From: Lineus longissimus
Taxonomy: Eukaryota; Nemertea; Pilidiophora; Heteronemertea; Lineidae
Direction: 5' to 3'
Assembly: GCF_910592395.1 (NCBI RefSeq)
Contig: NC_088311.1
Span: forward strand, 9,548,501-9,612,500
Length of the DNA stretch: 64,000 bases
A program made the position numbers and the translations under genes. This document shows, in pieces, positions 1 through 13,600 of this stretch. Every line of letters begins with the position of its first letter. The stretch's first letter is position 1. A model generated the notes under the pieces. It had not been told where the DNA came from. It saw nothing but the letters and a program-made list of their open reading frames with translations, and ran no database searches.

Positions 1-625
1 ATGTTAACATAGGCGTGACATTGAACTCATACGAAATTGGTCTTGACCTTGACCCTCTGTGTTCGACTCGTGATTTGATGTGTTTATTCTGAGGATTTTA
101 CAGCCTTTTCCGCAACGATACTTAGATACGGAATGTATGATAACATAAATGTTGCATGTAGTTTGACAGGACAAAACTATTAATGAAAACGCAGCATAAA
201 GCAAGTATAAAAACAGATTTGGATTCTAAGTTTCATTAGATTTTATGCCATAGGTCATTTCAATACGTTGTGCCTAGTAAATCTCTTTGAGCGGGTCAAG
301 GTTGCATTTGTAAAACACTAGATCCTTGTTGACTGCTGGCTTTATTGGTCATACCAACCTTTGCTGTATTAAATGCATTAAGCACCTGATCACATTCGTG
401 CATTAGCAGTTTCGACATGAGGAATACTCCAACAGTGATGGTCCCTTTAAACAAGGGCTCGGTTGTTCAAAACGCGTTTTGTCACTCAGCGCTGGCGTTA
501 ACTTAACTTGGTTGGCGTAAGGTCCAAGGGCTGAACAGAAGAAGATACCGCCAGCATTATCGACAATTGTTTTGAACAACCAGGCACATGTACCAAATTA
601 GAGAAATTATATAAATATTGCCTAC
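1..625 (-). other. Start of the intron after E11
   Basis: This stretch follows the E11 donor on the minus strand. I see no repeat and no exon with the expected C-L-x-x-W motif. The intron at the equivalent place in the first module (after E5) is 2.0 kb, so the next exon is expected outside the window. Confidence 0.6.
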
Positions 626-781
626 CTGAGATTGACGGGCAAGTTATCTCAACTCGCAGTTGCTGTGATTTGTCACATCCACTGGTGAACGTACTTTTAC
701 TTGTACAGGTTGGGCTACCCTTATCAATGTCTATGCTATAACGTCCGTCGTAAGGACATTTGGATCCTCGAATTTTGGATG
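626..781 (-). CDS. Exon E11: CPYDGRY domain (DUF7043-like, second copy)
   Basis: A 156-nt exon, phases 1 and 1, with acceptor TTATTTTCATCTTCCAG and donor CTCAG|GTAGGC. It encodes SKIRGSKCPYDGRYSIDIDK, then cysteines at PTC, SGC and ITC. The layout C-PY-x-G-x-Y ... C ... C ... C repeats that of E5. The open donor in phase 1 shows that the coding sequence continues beyond the left edge. No convincing next exon was found in positions 1-625. Confidence 0.92.
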
Positions 782-3700
782 CTGGAAGATGAAAATAACG
801 GTCAGTTTTGATTATCAAAAGGTAAGTAGGATCTGTGGTTGCCTGTTTACATCAAGATTTATTCGCATAATACAATGCACTATTGATAGTAACCTAAGTG
901 TTGGTCCCACGTGTTGTCAGTCTCTCTGGCACCTGTCAGTTAGTTTATTTAAAATTTTGTGAGACCGCCTGGCTCCGGCAGGTAGCATTCGTTCAACTTT
1001 TAAGCCAAAACAAATCCAATATGAACAACAACATCATTACTTTTCATCGAACGAAAGGATTATATACCAAGCCAATTACATTCTACAAGCTTGCAAGAGA
1101 CTTTGGTTGGAAAAAGTACCAAACACACACAAGCAAGTATGTCTTTCCAACCGCTAATTTATGCTATATCTTTTATGGCAGTGAAGTGGTGCACAATGTC
1201 ATTGAGAAAGGCAACAACAATGGGAACTGTCAGGCGAGCAGTGATTGAGATGATGGAGAAGAATGGTTTCAATGACGTTTGGCCATTCTTCTGATGTTGA
1301 TGAGGATAGAGTTCCAATGACAGAACCATGTAGAATGATATACAACTCGCTGAGTGGGTTCTTAATTCTTGCATTTGGTCGTATGTAACCACAGATTGTA
1401 ATGATCTCGGAGTGACCAAACCTTCCTTTACAAGTGCCAATGACTAATTGAATTGTTTGCTTTGGAGCAATTAGGAGTACTTTGTACATCATACTTTATA
1501 GAATGAAGGGTTTTCTCGTGGTCAAGAGAGGGGCATAGCCGCTCAGTCCGCACCTCTGAGACCATGATGGTGACTGAAGACCATTACCAGTGCGCGCAAC
1601 ATTGACAGAATCGCTGAATTTGGGACTTACACATTCGTGTACCTCATTGTCAAAGGCTACCTGACAAAAGTGATACTTCCTGTTATGTCGAATGTCACAC
1701 CATGTTAGTCCCCATGTTGATAGAATGAGCCCCAGTGATGCACGCCGCATACAAATGCACCAATTTCAAAGTTATTTATCCGCCCGTGGCAAGACCAGTT
1801 GCAGAAAAAATCGGATGAATTGTGATTTCAATGCAGTAACAAGGTGCAAGTAGCCTTCATATAATCGGTCAGTGTCATCTGACATGTCAGAGGAGCTTAC
1901 GATCATCAATTTCCTGATTTCAGCAGATATCTGTTTCAAATGCCACGTTATTAATGGAAAGACGACAAATACATTTTTAGTTCGGTCGATTGTGGTCATG
2001 ATAACAATAGAAGAAATATTTGGAGGAGGAAAGGCTGTTGTCGTTTCAATTAAGCCAGCGCATAGGACCAGTTCGACTTGAAGTGGTGATGATGGTGTCA
2101 ATTGGATCTGAATAACTGCACTATTGTCAATACACATGTTACATACTCTAGTCTGGTCAGTGCATTTGAATACACTGGGTTATTGTAGGTAATTTGCCCT
2201 TTATGCGATTGTTAATCGAACGTACATGTCCATAGCTAAAACTCTTGGGTTTGAGCTTTTGAAAAACCTTTATGGCTTTTCAACCAACACATACATGGAC
2301 CCCTTCGAGGTTTTCAGAGAAATGAAAATCCCCTGTGAAAAATTAATCTCAAAAGGCTTTTTTGTGTTGGCTGAAAAATCTCGGCTTAAAATATTTTTCA
2401 AAAGCTCAAAAACGCTTACTTTTAAGAGTGATGTTCATGTCAAATCTACTTACGAATGAGCAACTGCTTGATACCACCGGTGAAGTTATCTTCAAGACAC
2501 GCTCTTGACTCTTTCTCTACCATTATACCTGGAAAGATAACAAAAAAGACGGGATGGCATTTGATTTGAGATGACTACAGAGCGAAAACCATATTGCCTC
2601 ATCGCGCCATGGAATAGAAAGATTGTATTGCTTGGCCCTGCTTTGGCGACAACAAATGTGGACATTTGAGAAACATCAGGCTGGTCTAAAACACAGGACT
2701 GTATCATTTGCTATCACCTGCAGTATTGTGATAAAGTAGACTACTTTTTACCAATTGATAAGGACACTCAGTAACAGACACCATCTCACCACTAATGAGA
2801 TATGGGCTGTCAGCTCTTTACCATAGGGTGGCGAGTCCTTCTCATGGAGGAGCTAACGTCCTTTAGAATTCATGAACAAGCATGTATGTGTCAATGACTC
2901 ATCTCAGACAGTGTTAAAGGAAATCGAGAAGGAGTTTACAGTCTACAGAACGCTTCCACTTAATGCAGTATCAAATGGAAATAAATTGTGGCTTCCCTGG
3001 TGGTGATATGGATTTCGTCGTCTGCGACTGGCTGACGTGGCTCAGTGGAGAATTTAGGAGTATGCGACGTGTACCACAAAGAGATATCAGAAGGGAAAGT
3101 TTACTCTGCCTGAGGATTCTAAATTGGTCAAAAACCTCACCATTTGTAAAGCACACATTGACTTGTGTGCTGAAAAGTATCTAATATCTCTATTGTCTTA
3201 ATCATTGTTTCATTGAATGGCGATTTAACTTTTTTCATTTCTGACAGCCATTCTACGGAAATTGTTGACAACGGTTGTTGGTAAAGTAATCATGCACACA
3301 CTTGGTGTGTTACTCCTTTAAAGTAGTGCATGGTAGACAATATCTGTATACAAGAATACGTCTCCATTACAGAAACATTCTTCAACGTCCTCTACGGCTA
3401 TGATAATTGCTCTTCGGCGTCTCCATTTTTTAGGTGAGAACAGAAAAAGGATTGAGAGTTTTCGATTATGGAACTAGATTTAAAGCTGTCAAAAATGTGC
3501 GAATGACACATTTTGATCTGTATCATGAATCACCCAATAAAAGTTTAAAATGATCAACGCCAACGAATCAAAATCGAAAAAAAATCATAATTTGATTTTT
3601 ATCCTGCACCGTCATAAGCGAACTCACAACCGCAGTCTAGTCCATTTGGGAAGATGCCCCGAGTTTAAACCAGAGAAAAAACTTCTCAACGGTTTTCAAT

Positions 3701-6700
3701 CTAATTTGTCACGATGGAATTGAAATGGATTTGAAGTTAAGCCAAGCTGAGACACACCTCAGTTCATCTGTCAGAACAAAATCAAGACAAATGAGAGAAC
3801 ACTCGAGGGTTGGTTGTAACGTTTTGTTTCAGGGCGAGTGAGAGTGTGTACAACGCACTGTGTATTGCAGCTATGTTCAACACTATAAATTATAAGGTGG
3901 ACAGTTGCTGTTTTGCATTCTCACAGTGGTTTTCAATTCATTCTTCTCGATCCATGGTTACCAGATGTGTTTCGAACCGCCGGGAGGACGGTGATGGCAG
4001 TAGTAGAGCGTCGGCCTGATGATCGAGAGGTTGCGGAACTCCCGGCCAAGTGCACTTCTTGGTTCTACTACTGTTATAGCAGCCCCAGATTGCCCAATAA
4101 TAACCATAACAATAAGCACTTGGAGCAAGGTTCAAGAATCCGCTGAAGAGAGTATAAGCTCCTGTAAAAGTTCCCGTAATAGAATCTAAGACGTATCTCC
4201 CATGTAAAATGTGGTTTTGTGATATATCATGATGAATGAATGAATGAAATTTATTTTGTATAGCGCCTTTCCCACTGAATACAATGTTCAAAAGCGCTCA
4301 CACTCCAAAATGCTCGCGGAAGAGGAAAGTTTTCAAGTCTTTTTGGAAGGTGATGGAGTCAGTTTCTTTCCTCAGGTCATGGCCTAGTGAGTTCCACATT
4401 CGAGGGGCATGCACTGAGAATGCCCTTGCCCCGAATGTTACCAGCCGGAATGGACGCTCGATAAGAAGATGCTGTGCCTCAGAACGGAGTGATCGGGCGG
4501 TAGTGTGCGGACAAATAAGTTCGTTGATGTAGAGAGGCGCCAGGCCGTTCACAGCCTTGAATGTGAACACCATCAATTTAAACTCAATCCGTTTCCGAAT
4601 TGCAACTGGCAACTGATAAGGATTATAGATTCAACCATGGTCTACCAGAGATTCTATTTGCCTGCTGAAGTGCGAAACATGTTGAAAAGACGCATCTCCA
4701 GAGGCTCACAGACACATACATGTCTAACTATGAATTCTCCTCTTGGTCGGCTCCTGATTTCATCTGCATGAATCTGACATCTTCCAATAGAAAGAAAATT
4801 GGAGGAAAATTATGATCAAAACAATGTAGTCCAATATTCACAATTGCTGCATCGGTTTATTCGACATGATGAAAATCAAATTATCAAGCTAACTCTTTGA
4901 ATTAGTATTGTCATTCTTAATTAAGATATCCATGAGAAAAGTACCCTTGGGCCAGTGCAATTAAAGGGAACTGTCAGCGGATTATGACTGTCCTCCTGTG
5001 CAGGTGGTACTGAGTGAATGGGACGGCTGAATCAGTCCATAGCCGTGGGCAGAGTCTGGCCTAAGCTAAGGACTCCCTGAAGCTCTAGGTCAGGTTGCTG
5101 TGAAGTAGGTGACTGCCTTTGGAGAGTGGAAAAGTAAGCGATACAAATATTCGAGAGATGATTTTAGATAGAGGAAAGAAGATGATTGAATGCGAACCAA
5201 GGACACACAGTCACTTGGACTTAGCATTCTCTATTTAGGGCTGTATTTTTCCTGACTACACAAGTTTCAATGTATGATCATTTGCATTCACTGCCATATC
5301 GTGCTAAAGACAATTGCTAATTTATACCACTATTTTCCCCCGCTAATTGCAAGTTAATCTGATTAATGCCACGTTCTGATCCCTAATTGAATAACGCCTT
5401 GCCAACGCATGCCTCCAGAGGCTTTCACTACATTAATAACCAGGATAAAAGTTTTTGTTTTTTTACCTGATAAATGAATCTTTTAGCTTTTCTTCTCTGC
5501 TAATTCACGTGCAGATCGGTTTTCGCAGATGTGAACTCAGTTCAAATACAACTGAAAACTTTTCTGGCTGAGGCAAAACAACAAGGTTTGAATTGCAGAA
5601 TGCAAAGCCCGCCATACTGTAACTAGTTTGTTGTACTGCTTCATGAGAAACAATACGTCATTTGTTCTGCTCGAAAAGAAAAATAAACATTGTCAGTTTT
5701 TCATGATCATAACACAATTAAATATACTTTAAATGTGAATTTCGCTCTCCCGCGCTTCTTTCGGCTCCAAAGCCATCGATGTATCATCAAGTCATAATTC
5801 AATATGGAACCCTATTGCGGGCCCTATTGTCTAAATGTTCATCAGGTCAAATCTAGCTAATTAATCTGCGTCGGACTAATAAACTGGAAAAGAGAAGGTA
5901 CATTTTCTCGGGCAGTGAAAATGTAAAAAGTACTAGGCTAAAGCGCTTGTCATGCGGAATCCCCTTTTAATCTATTCTGCACAATGCTAAAAATATCAGC
6001 AAGCGGATATTTGATGATTTCTAAGTTTTGCTTCAGTAATATGACTATCGTAAAAGAACGAAAAGTATTTAATTTTTGCCGTGATGAACATGCTACAAGA
6101 GTATATTTTAGCACCGCTAAAATATTTTCAGCAAGGGGGTTTTAGCCATTGTGCGAAATAGCAATTTTTCGTGCAAACAGAAAGCGTTGCAAACGAAGCT
6201 TAAATTCTCATAACCGACGGCATATGCATCATCTTTTGGGAGTAGTTTTCTCCACGTTGAGCAGAAAAGTTATTTTTAAGTTTGTTGGTTTTCTATTTGT
6301 GTCTTTCTATCAATGTCTAACACAAAAAGAACTAAGAGTACTGACGTTAAACACAATAACTGTACACTGCCGAAAGGAAATTTTGCTTGTGCCTCAGGAC
6401 GAATATACATAAAGGCTTCAATCCTGACTTTTGTTTGTTTTGAACAATATACACAAAACCATGTTGTCAAGAATCTATGACCTAGCCATTGGTATTCCTT
6501 TTTAAATAAATGTTTGTTACATATTGCTATAAAAGAGAGAAATTGCAAAAGATACTATGAAAGACTGAAATAAAAAATCAGCGAGTGTATGAATTTAAGG
6601 TTATAATCCATTTAATAGAAATGGAAAATCTGAAATTATCGGCCACCTATCGGTCACCGGATCATTAAGTACTCTGCATTGGAAGAGATAAACTTAGTAC

Positions 6701-9700
6701 TGGAGGCTCCATTGCTGGTGGACATTTTGATGTATCCACGCAGTATTTCAAAGATCCATTGAATTTACATTGTAAACTAACACTTTGACCAACAGAACAC
6801 TCACCAGGTAACCTATCCGCTGCAGAGGCTTATTACTTACAATGAGCTATATCATGCACATCAATAATGATTTCGCTGATTGAACCGTGTTGAAAAACGA
6901 TCAACTGCCTGGATTGCTCTCTGCTTGATGATGAATCATAAGTAAAAGGGATAATGATAGATTTTACTCTAAAAGACATGAAGAAGAGGATAATCTGACA
7001 ATGGTCATAATATAGTTTAGGCAACTAATAATCCTGACGGGACTGCACCTAATCCCTAACCCCAGTGGGTGTTCGCAGGAAAAAAAACAATCCGTCGTAA
7101 TTCTATTTTATGAGGTGATCGCTATGGGAGGGGCAGAAAGCTCCTTTTTATTCTTTTTTGCTTTTCCAATATTCTTTTAGGTTCGACTCTGCTAAGCCTC
7201 TTACGAGAACCAGGAAAATTGCCCAACGTGCGATGATGACTATGGATAACAATACTTGATGACTTTACAGTAGTATTTCTCATTAAATGTACTTTCGCTA
7301 ATTTATCCAAGGTTCCTTATATGCTGGTATGGTAAATACGGTTAAGACACGCAATGTGATCACCAACTGAGTGAAAGATGAGGAATAACTCAGAGTTGAT
7401 ACGTACAAGTGTTTCCAGAAGGAAAGTTCTACTTAGTAATTGTTTTGGGATGATGGTGAACTTTGATGTTACAATTGATTACCGCGTGCTGGTAGAGTCA
7501 TGTCACGACTCCTGTGAGTCCCATTTCACCACCTGCTAAGACAAAGGCAACTTTCATTATGGAACTCCATTTCCTCAAATGAAGTCTGATCACAAATTGT
7601 CACAAGGGGATTATGCAGAGCAGCTGCTAGAGCAGTTTTCTTGAGAACTATTTGTCATCAAGTCTTTGTCAATGTGTTCTAGCTCGAAAGACTCAAACAC
7701 GGAGGGCAAAATGAGAGGAAATGAAAGGAAATCCTTGGTATCGTCACCTGGCGGGCTATTTCGGTTTAGGTCTTGAGGGATGTTCTTATTCGAACAGTAG
7801 GTTGTTATATTTACCGCATGCTCAAATAAGTCGCACCAACCAAACAAGTCAAAATACACCCACAGTGTATCAAAATTCAGATGCACGATTTGTGGTGTGA
7901 TTTGTTTGATTTCATCCTTGCCAAGGTTGGCATATATAGTACTTTCATCACAAACTTAACAAACCGACAGATACTAAGTTAACTTTGAAACCTCCCTTAA
8001 GTCCTTCCTAAAGTCCATATACTCAACTTTTGATAAGTATATATTTTTGACAATATATACGTAGCCTATCTACTTTATCTATCAGTATCGTGACCTCAAT
8101 CATTTCCCACCCAGAACACATTGTGCACATGTGACACACTTCTTGTTTGTAATTCAATCACCACTTAGTAGTTAACGAGATGTTTTTGTCTTATCTGACC
8201 ATCATCGACAAATTTATGTAGCAAACTGACTGACCTAATGAGCAGGTTCTCGGCTGAGCAAGTTTCTAATTTGATTTCTGCCGTGTGCTTTGTCGAAGGC
8301 AATGCCTTTTGTCGTTCGGCTAATGCCATAATGAAGTTATCACACATCAATGAAGATATGTAAGCCTGAGGAAACGTGTGCCAGTGTTGGTGAATTTTTC
8401 CCATCATAAGATTGCATGCTCGTGATGAGCAACAAATGAAGAGCCTGAAGGTCTCACGTCATCCAAAGAACAAAGTGCTAGTTGCGCGTTGGTCATTAAA
8501 ATACTTTCATCTGGTCAGCACGATAATAGCCATATGATGTGATTACTGTGACACTATGAAAGTGAAAAAAGGCTTGCCTTCTTAAACCACGTATTAAGCA
8601 CTTTGTATACCGCCTGTACAATGAAACAAATTCTGCAGCCTTTTATCAAGTATGCGTAACACCCAAATCTTTAGAGCATGGTGACAAGGATACTAGTAAC
8701 CCAAGATAAATTTCGGAAGTGTAAATTGAAAATCACTTTGAAAAAAGAGTAGAGATCTTAACCGAAACAATGTAAAAGCTTCATATATGTCTCCACTTGG
8801 AGATTGTTATGTTGAAACCCGGGTCATCGGGATTCCCTTTCATTACAAAATGGACAAGAGACGAAATGCTGCACATGTTTGCACCTGTTACCATCACTTG
8901 TTAAAGACCTTTATTCAAGCCATCCTCGTTTAACAGGGCAGGTTTTGATGTAGTTTGATTACGCATGATATGGCAGTAGGACATGACCAGAACCGAAAGA
9001 TATCGCACTACTTATCAAAAGGATGACGAATTATTGTGATTGTCATCGTGACACATTTTGTGTAACATTACTTTTTGAAGTCAAATACCCTTGATCCTAA
9101 ATGACAAGTGTGATTCAGGCAGCAAAAAAACTGTTCATTGTTATTTTAACACACGACTCATTTGACTTCACTAATAGTGCTAAACTGATGCATTCAACTT
9201 TAGTTATATACCTCAAGGAAAGGGGCAGGAGAGAGGAACATCCTACCCGAACTCGTGTCAAACACGCCTTTTGCAAATGACGCAATTAAGTACATGTAGT
9301 ATCAGTAATCTTGATTATATTTTTGTTTAATTCAAATGTTTGATATGATTGCAGCTATTGGATCTAAACAGCTCACAATGGTAAACTGTATCCCATAATC
9401 AACGATATTTTCAACTGATGTACAGCGCTTGGGACAATATGAAAAATAGTATTGGTGATGCTGTAATAGCCTAACCTGAAGAATTGAGAGGTGGAATAGA
9501 GCTGATCTTCAACACAAGTTAGTTAAAATGTTATAAAAGATAATACGCAAGGAATATGGATGGAAATTGCCCTAACTTTGTAGAACATAAATAAATTCTA
9601 GCCGGTGGAATACTGATTGCAGTGACCACAACTCATTACCAGATAAAAGAATCCTCAGAAGTCCAGCACCGTGATTGGAATACAGTTACAAATGATTAAT

Positions 9701-10640
9701 CATAACAATGGGTTTAGAAGCCTCATATGTTACTATCAAACCAACGCTCTAATCAGGAACACCACTGACGGTGCCTGGAATAATCTCAGAATCGGCTTCT
9801 TGCAAGTCAAAGGGGAATGTGAAAGAGTGATAAATAATGTCGAACAGAACACAACCTTAATTTTCGGTAGCGTAATATGTACTGTGGTGTTGAACGTGAA
9901 CTTTTTTAATTCATTGATAATCATAAGGGACACATCTAGACCAGTCTATCAGTATCTAAATCTACCCCCCCCCCCCCCCCCAGCAAAGATTGCGTCAACA
10001 TCGTATTTTGGGAATGGTAGTCTAATAGATACTCTAAGATCATCTCTATGAGGTTAATGGTCGGCCGATGGTTTGCACGCCAGTCAAATATATGCCTGAT
10101 CTGTGACTTTTTAGAAAGGATTCTAAGGTATTTTCGATATTTACTTCAATGTTCAGAACAATTAAGCTTCAAATTACTTACACACATAAGAATATTATAT
10201 GGCATAAAAAAGGTATGATGATATGAAGTAGGAGTAAAAACGGTTCGTTCCGAGGGTAAAAAGAAATTGGATGGAACGTTTTTCCCCTACAAAACACCAG
10301 TGTTATTGATTACAAGAATATATGAGCATCGAAGGGGAAGAAAATTGCCACACTCGAGCAAGCGTCTTTGAAAAGAAGCGTACAGGCTAGACGGTGAAAC
10401 AATAATGGTGCCAGCAACACGAAAATAACAAACACGACAATTCTTGTCTGGAAGAACATCAAAGGCCAGGCGTGGATGATACGTTTTTCTTGTCACAAAA
10501 TGGGTTGCTTTTATCTTTTTGTTCCAATATGAATAACTGCTGTAACAGACGTGTGCTGTTTATTCATGGCAAAGTCTTAAGCAAGTATGGTGATATTGGT
10601 TCTTGCCAACAGGACTACAAGGTCTTCGACCTTATACGAA

Positions 10641-10673
<33 letters not shown>

Positions 10674-13600
10674 GAGATATGATGATGATGATGATGAGGA
10701 TGATGAGGATGATGATATGCTTGACTAATTGATACCTGTCAGAAGTTACTAAACGTAAAATCATTGGATTGGATTGGATTGGATTGGATTTACGTCTGTT
10801 TTAGACATGAACGAGTTAACAAAACACGAAATTGGTTTATTTTACTTCAAAAGTCTGATTCACAAAGTTTGAAATTTTGACAAAGTGATTGTTATTGCTT
10901 GCTAGAAACTCGGGGAGCCGTTATAAACAGTTGCGTGATTTTGAAAAGGCTGACTCAAAAAGACACAACACGTGCCTGATATAATATTTCTAACAGATCA
11001 AGGACACGTTTTTGTAAATTGGTGATTCACATACGCCATTTTATGATCCAGCACAAAAGGCTTTGAACTGCAGAGAAACTATGGATTGGTAAATCTGACA
11101 GTGGTGCAAATTCCATTGCATTCGAGTCAATGATTCTGACAACATTTGAATGGGCGTTGAAACTTTTCTTTTTTATCAAATTGATTGCTGTGAATTATAA
11201 TCCCGATTAATGTTGACAAGATATCATAAAGGGATCTCCCCGGTTCATCCCCCTGACTCAGACCCGGGGGGACCAAAACTATGACAATGATCCGTGATTG
11301 ATAGTTCCCCTGTTATGTCACTAGGCTCTGGACACATCCGACGACATTAAGTTCTTTTAGTTTTTTGGCGTCCACCCTGGATGTCAACACAGAGGTGGAT
11401 TATTCTTGCCGATGTTATTGCTTGTCCAGGTAATGTAAGAATTCACTAACATGTCGTCAAAAATATGGATTTTTGCCATATACAGCTAATTATAATGTTG
11501 CCTTCTTATCTTAATGCTTTATCGGCAGGTCCACCAACGACGGATGGTTAAAACCGTGTTACATAATACATCGCTTATTCAGTTATATTCAATTCATATT
11601 CAACGCTTGTTCAAAATGTACATTACTGAAAAATATCGAATTCAATGATTTTAAAAAATTTGAACGAATGGGGTAGGCTTTCAAAATCATATCACCTTAG
11701 TAAACATGAGTTCTGATAAATACTTCGAAACTACGTTGAAGATTTCGAAACAGAGACATCAAGGGTGCGCACGCATTTCCAAGAGATTAGTGTCACTGGG
11801 CATATTGATTCGCGCGAAAAGATGACAATGTTGTTGTCAAAAGTTCATCACTGATCTAATTTAAATATCGCAACTGTAACAAGGTGTGGAGTTAAAACGA
11901 TCTAAGATAGCAGAAGTCCCATCGCGTGCTATATGCCATCTACATCAGATTAAAGCATGACTCAGAGAATTTTAATTTGGCACCTTTGCGGCGGTAGATA
12001 GCACTGAATACGAAACAACGTTGTTCAAATTAGCCTTGAGACTCGTAATGCATTGTCTTTTGACAGCAAACATCTTATCTAAGCCACTAGATAAACATTG
12101 GAGATTAAGTAAAAACCGCACTGACAATGAGTGGGATTTGACACGCAATTAAGAAATGGAATTCATCTTCCACTGTGATGGAGTGTCCCTGAAAATAATT
12201 TGATTATACTTAAATGAATTTATTGTAACAGTTGTGACTTCTTAAAATTATTGAATCGTAACCCCAACATGTCAACTATTGTACAACTTATTAATGATGA
12301 ATTTAGTGGCTGATGCTTCTAAAACGCCAATGTATTCTGTTGAAAAACATTTAAGAAAAAGAAAATATTGAGTAGTGTACACGTTCCAAATATCTACCCT
12401 TTTAAAAACCTCAATAGAAGTATAAATGGATATAGATGCAGCCGTGGGAGAACAATAAAGTAATGTCGATATTACGTAATTGTTTCCTTTCATGCTTCTT
12501 ATGAATGGCACTATTACGTTTTTTGCGCCTTACCTCGCAGTTTAAAGAATTTAGGCCTGGCTCAATACATGGTCTATTGTCTTCAAACAAAGCTCGTTCA
12601 CAACTAGGCCTAAATTCCCTTTGTTCTATCTTCTTATCCAAGGGTTGCCTTGGTGGATTTTGATAATATCGACCCCCTCGAACCAGTGTTCTTGGGGGCG
12701 ATAGGCCTAAACTTGTGAGAAATTATAAAATTGCAGGTTCGTTTGTTCGAAAAAGTTACAAACTGCCTTACTTGGTACTGTAACTCGATTAAAGCGTTCA
12801 GTCACCTGGACTTATTTAAAGGAAACAAGCCAAGTTGACACATGTGGAGTTACTTAGCTTGTTTTACTAAACCAAGCTCCGGGAATTACAGAGAAATTCC
12901 TGTGAAATGCCAGTCCAATGGCTCTTCTTGGCACATGCTAGGAATAACAGCCATGTTCCTTTCAGACGAGGACATGCCATACCCCACGGGACGGATAAGA
13001 AATCATTAAGCATGCACACACAAGACATATTTCACGTATATCCATTAATGTACACATTAAGTGTTATCATATTTTATGACATAGTGTCTCCCATAGGACT
13101 ATTTGCAATAAACATAGATTGGTAATACAGTATCATCCAAGATAATCATCAAAGAAGAAAGAAAGTGCATACTTTATGGCTCTCTTGGTTATGACAAAAT
13201 GACTTAGCAAAAACATGAAATGAAAAGGAATGATTTATTGTTATGATCACCAGACTAATTGTGCTGATGGATATTGCCTCTTTACCTTATCAGAGATGAT
13301 GGTGATGAAATGTGAGAAGGATTTAATACTCTGGTTTCTTTGTCATGATGGTACGTTATTTATCAAGAGTTAAGAATGAAATCAATGGGTGAGAATTTAA
13401 AAGTCGAGTACTGAAAAAAGAAGACAAATTGTATTGTAAATTTATTGAATTTAGTTCTTACAGCAAACTTTAATAAAGTTTTGCAGAATATCAATTATAA
13501 TCAAGTAAGATACAATTTTCTGATTTCTTTGTCAGGCTGTTACATTACTTACCAAGATTTTTAGTAAGATTGAAATTGATGATTGAAAAGTTAAGAAAGT

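Noticed and set aside
396-530. Possible next exon after E11 (acceptor TCTTCTTCTGTTCAG at 531)
   Set aside because: The frame is open in the right phase for about 43 codons but lacks the expected C-x-x-W motif, implies a 95-bp intron unlike the others, and ends in a stop. I consider it chance.
6840-6910. Possible exon in the 20-kb intron (GTAAGT donor near 6840)
   Set aside because: The acceptor side (GAGAGCAATCCAG) has no pyrimidine tract and the encoded segment does not fit between E9 and E10, where the 75-nt exon at 2454-2528 fits exactly.
7179-7192. B-box-like GGTTCGACTCT as a tRNA gene
   Set aside because: No A box at the proper distance and no acceptor stem.
9671-10051. 126-codon plus-strand ORF with a proline run
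   Set aside because: The proline run is a poly-C repeat. There is no domain, no splice context and no codon pattern suggesting a gene.
10641-10790. Regular repeats considered as a CRISPR array
   Set aside because: The units are 3-5 bp microsatellites without spacers, and the genome is eukaryotic.
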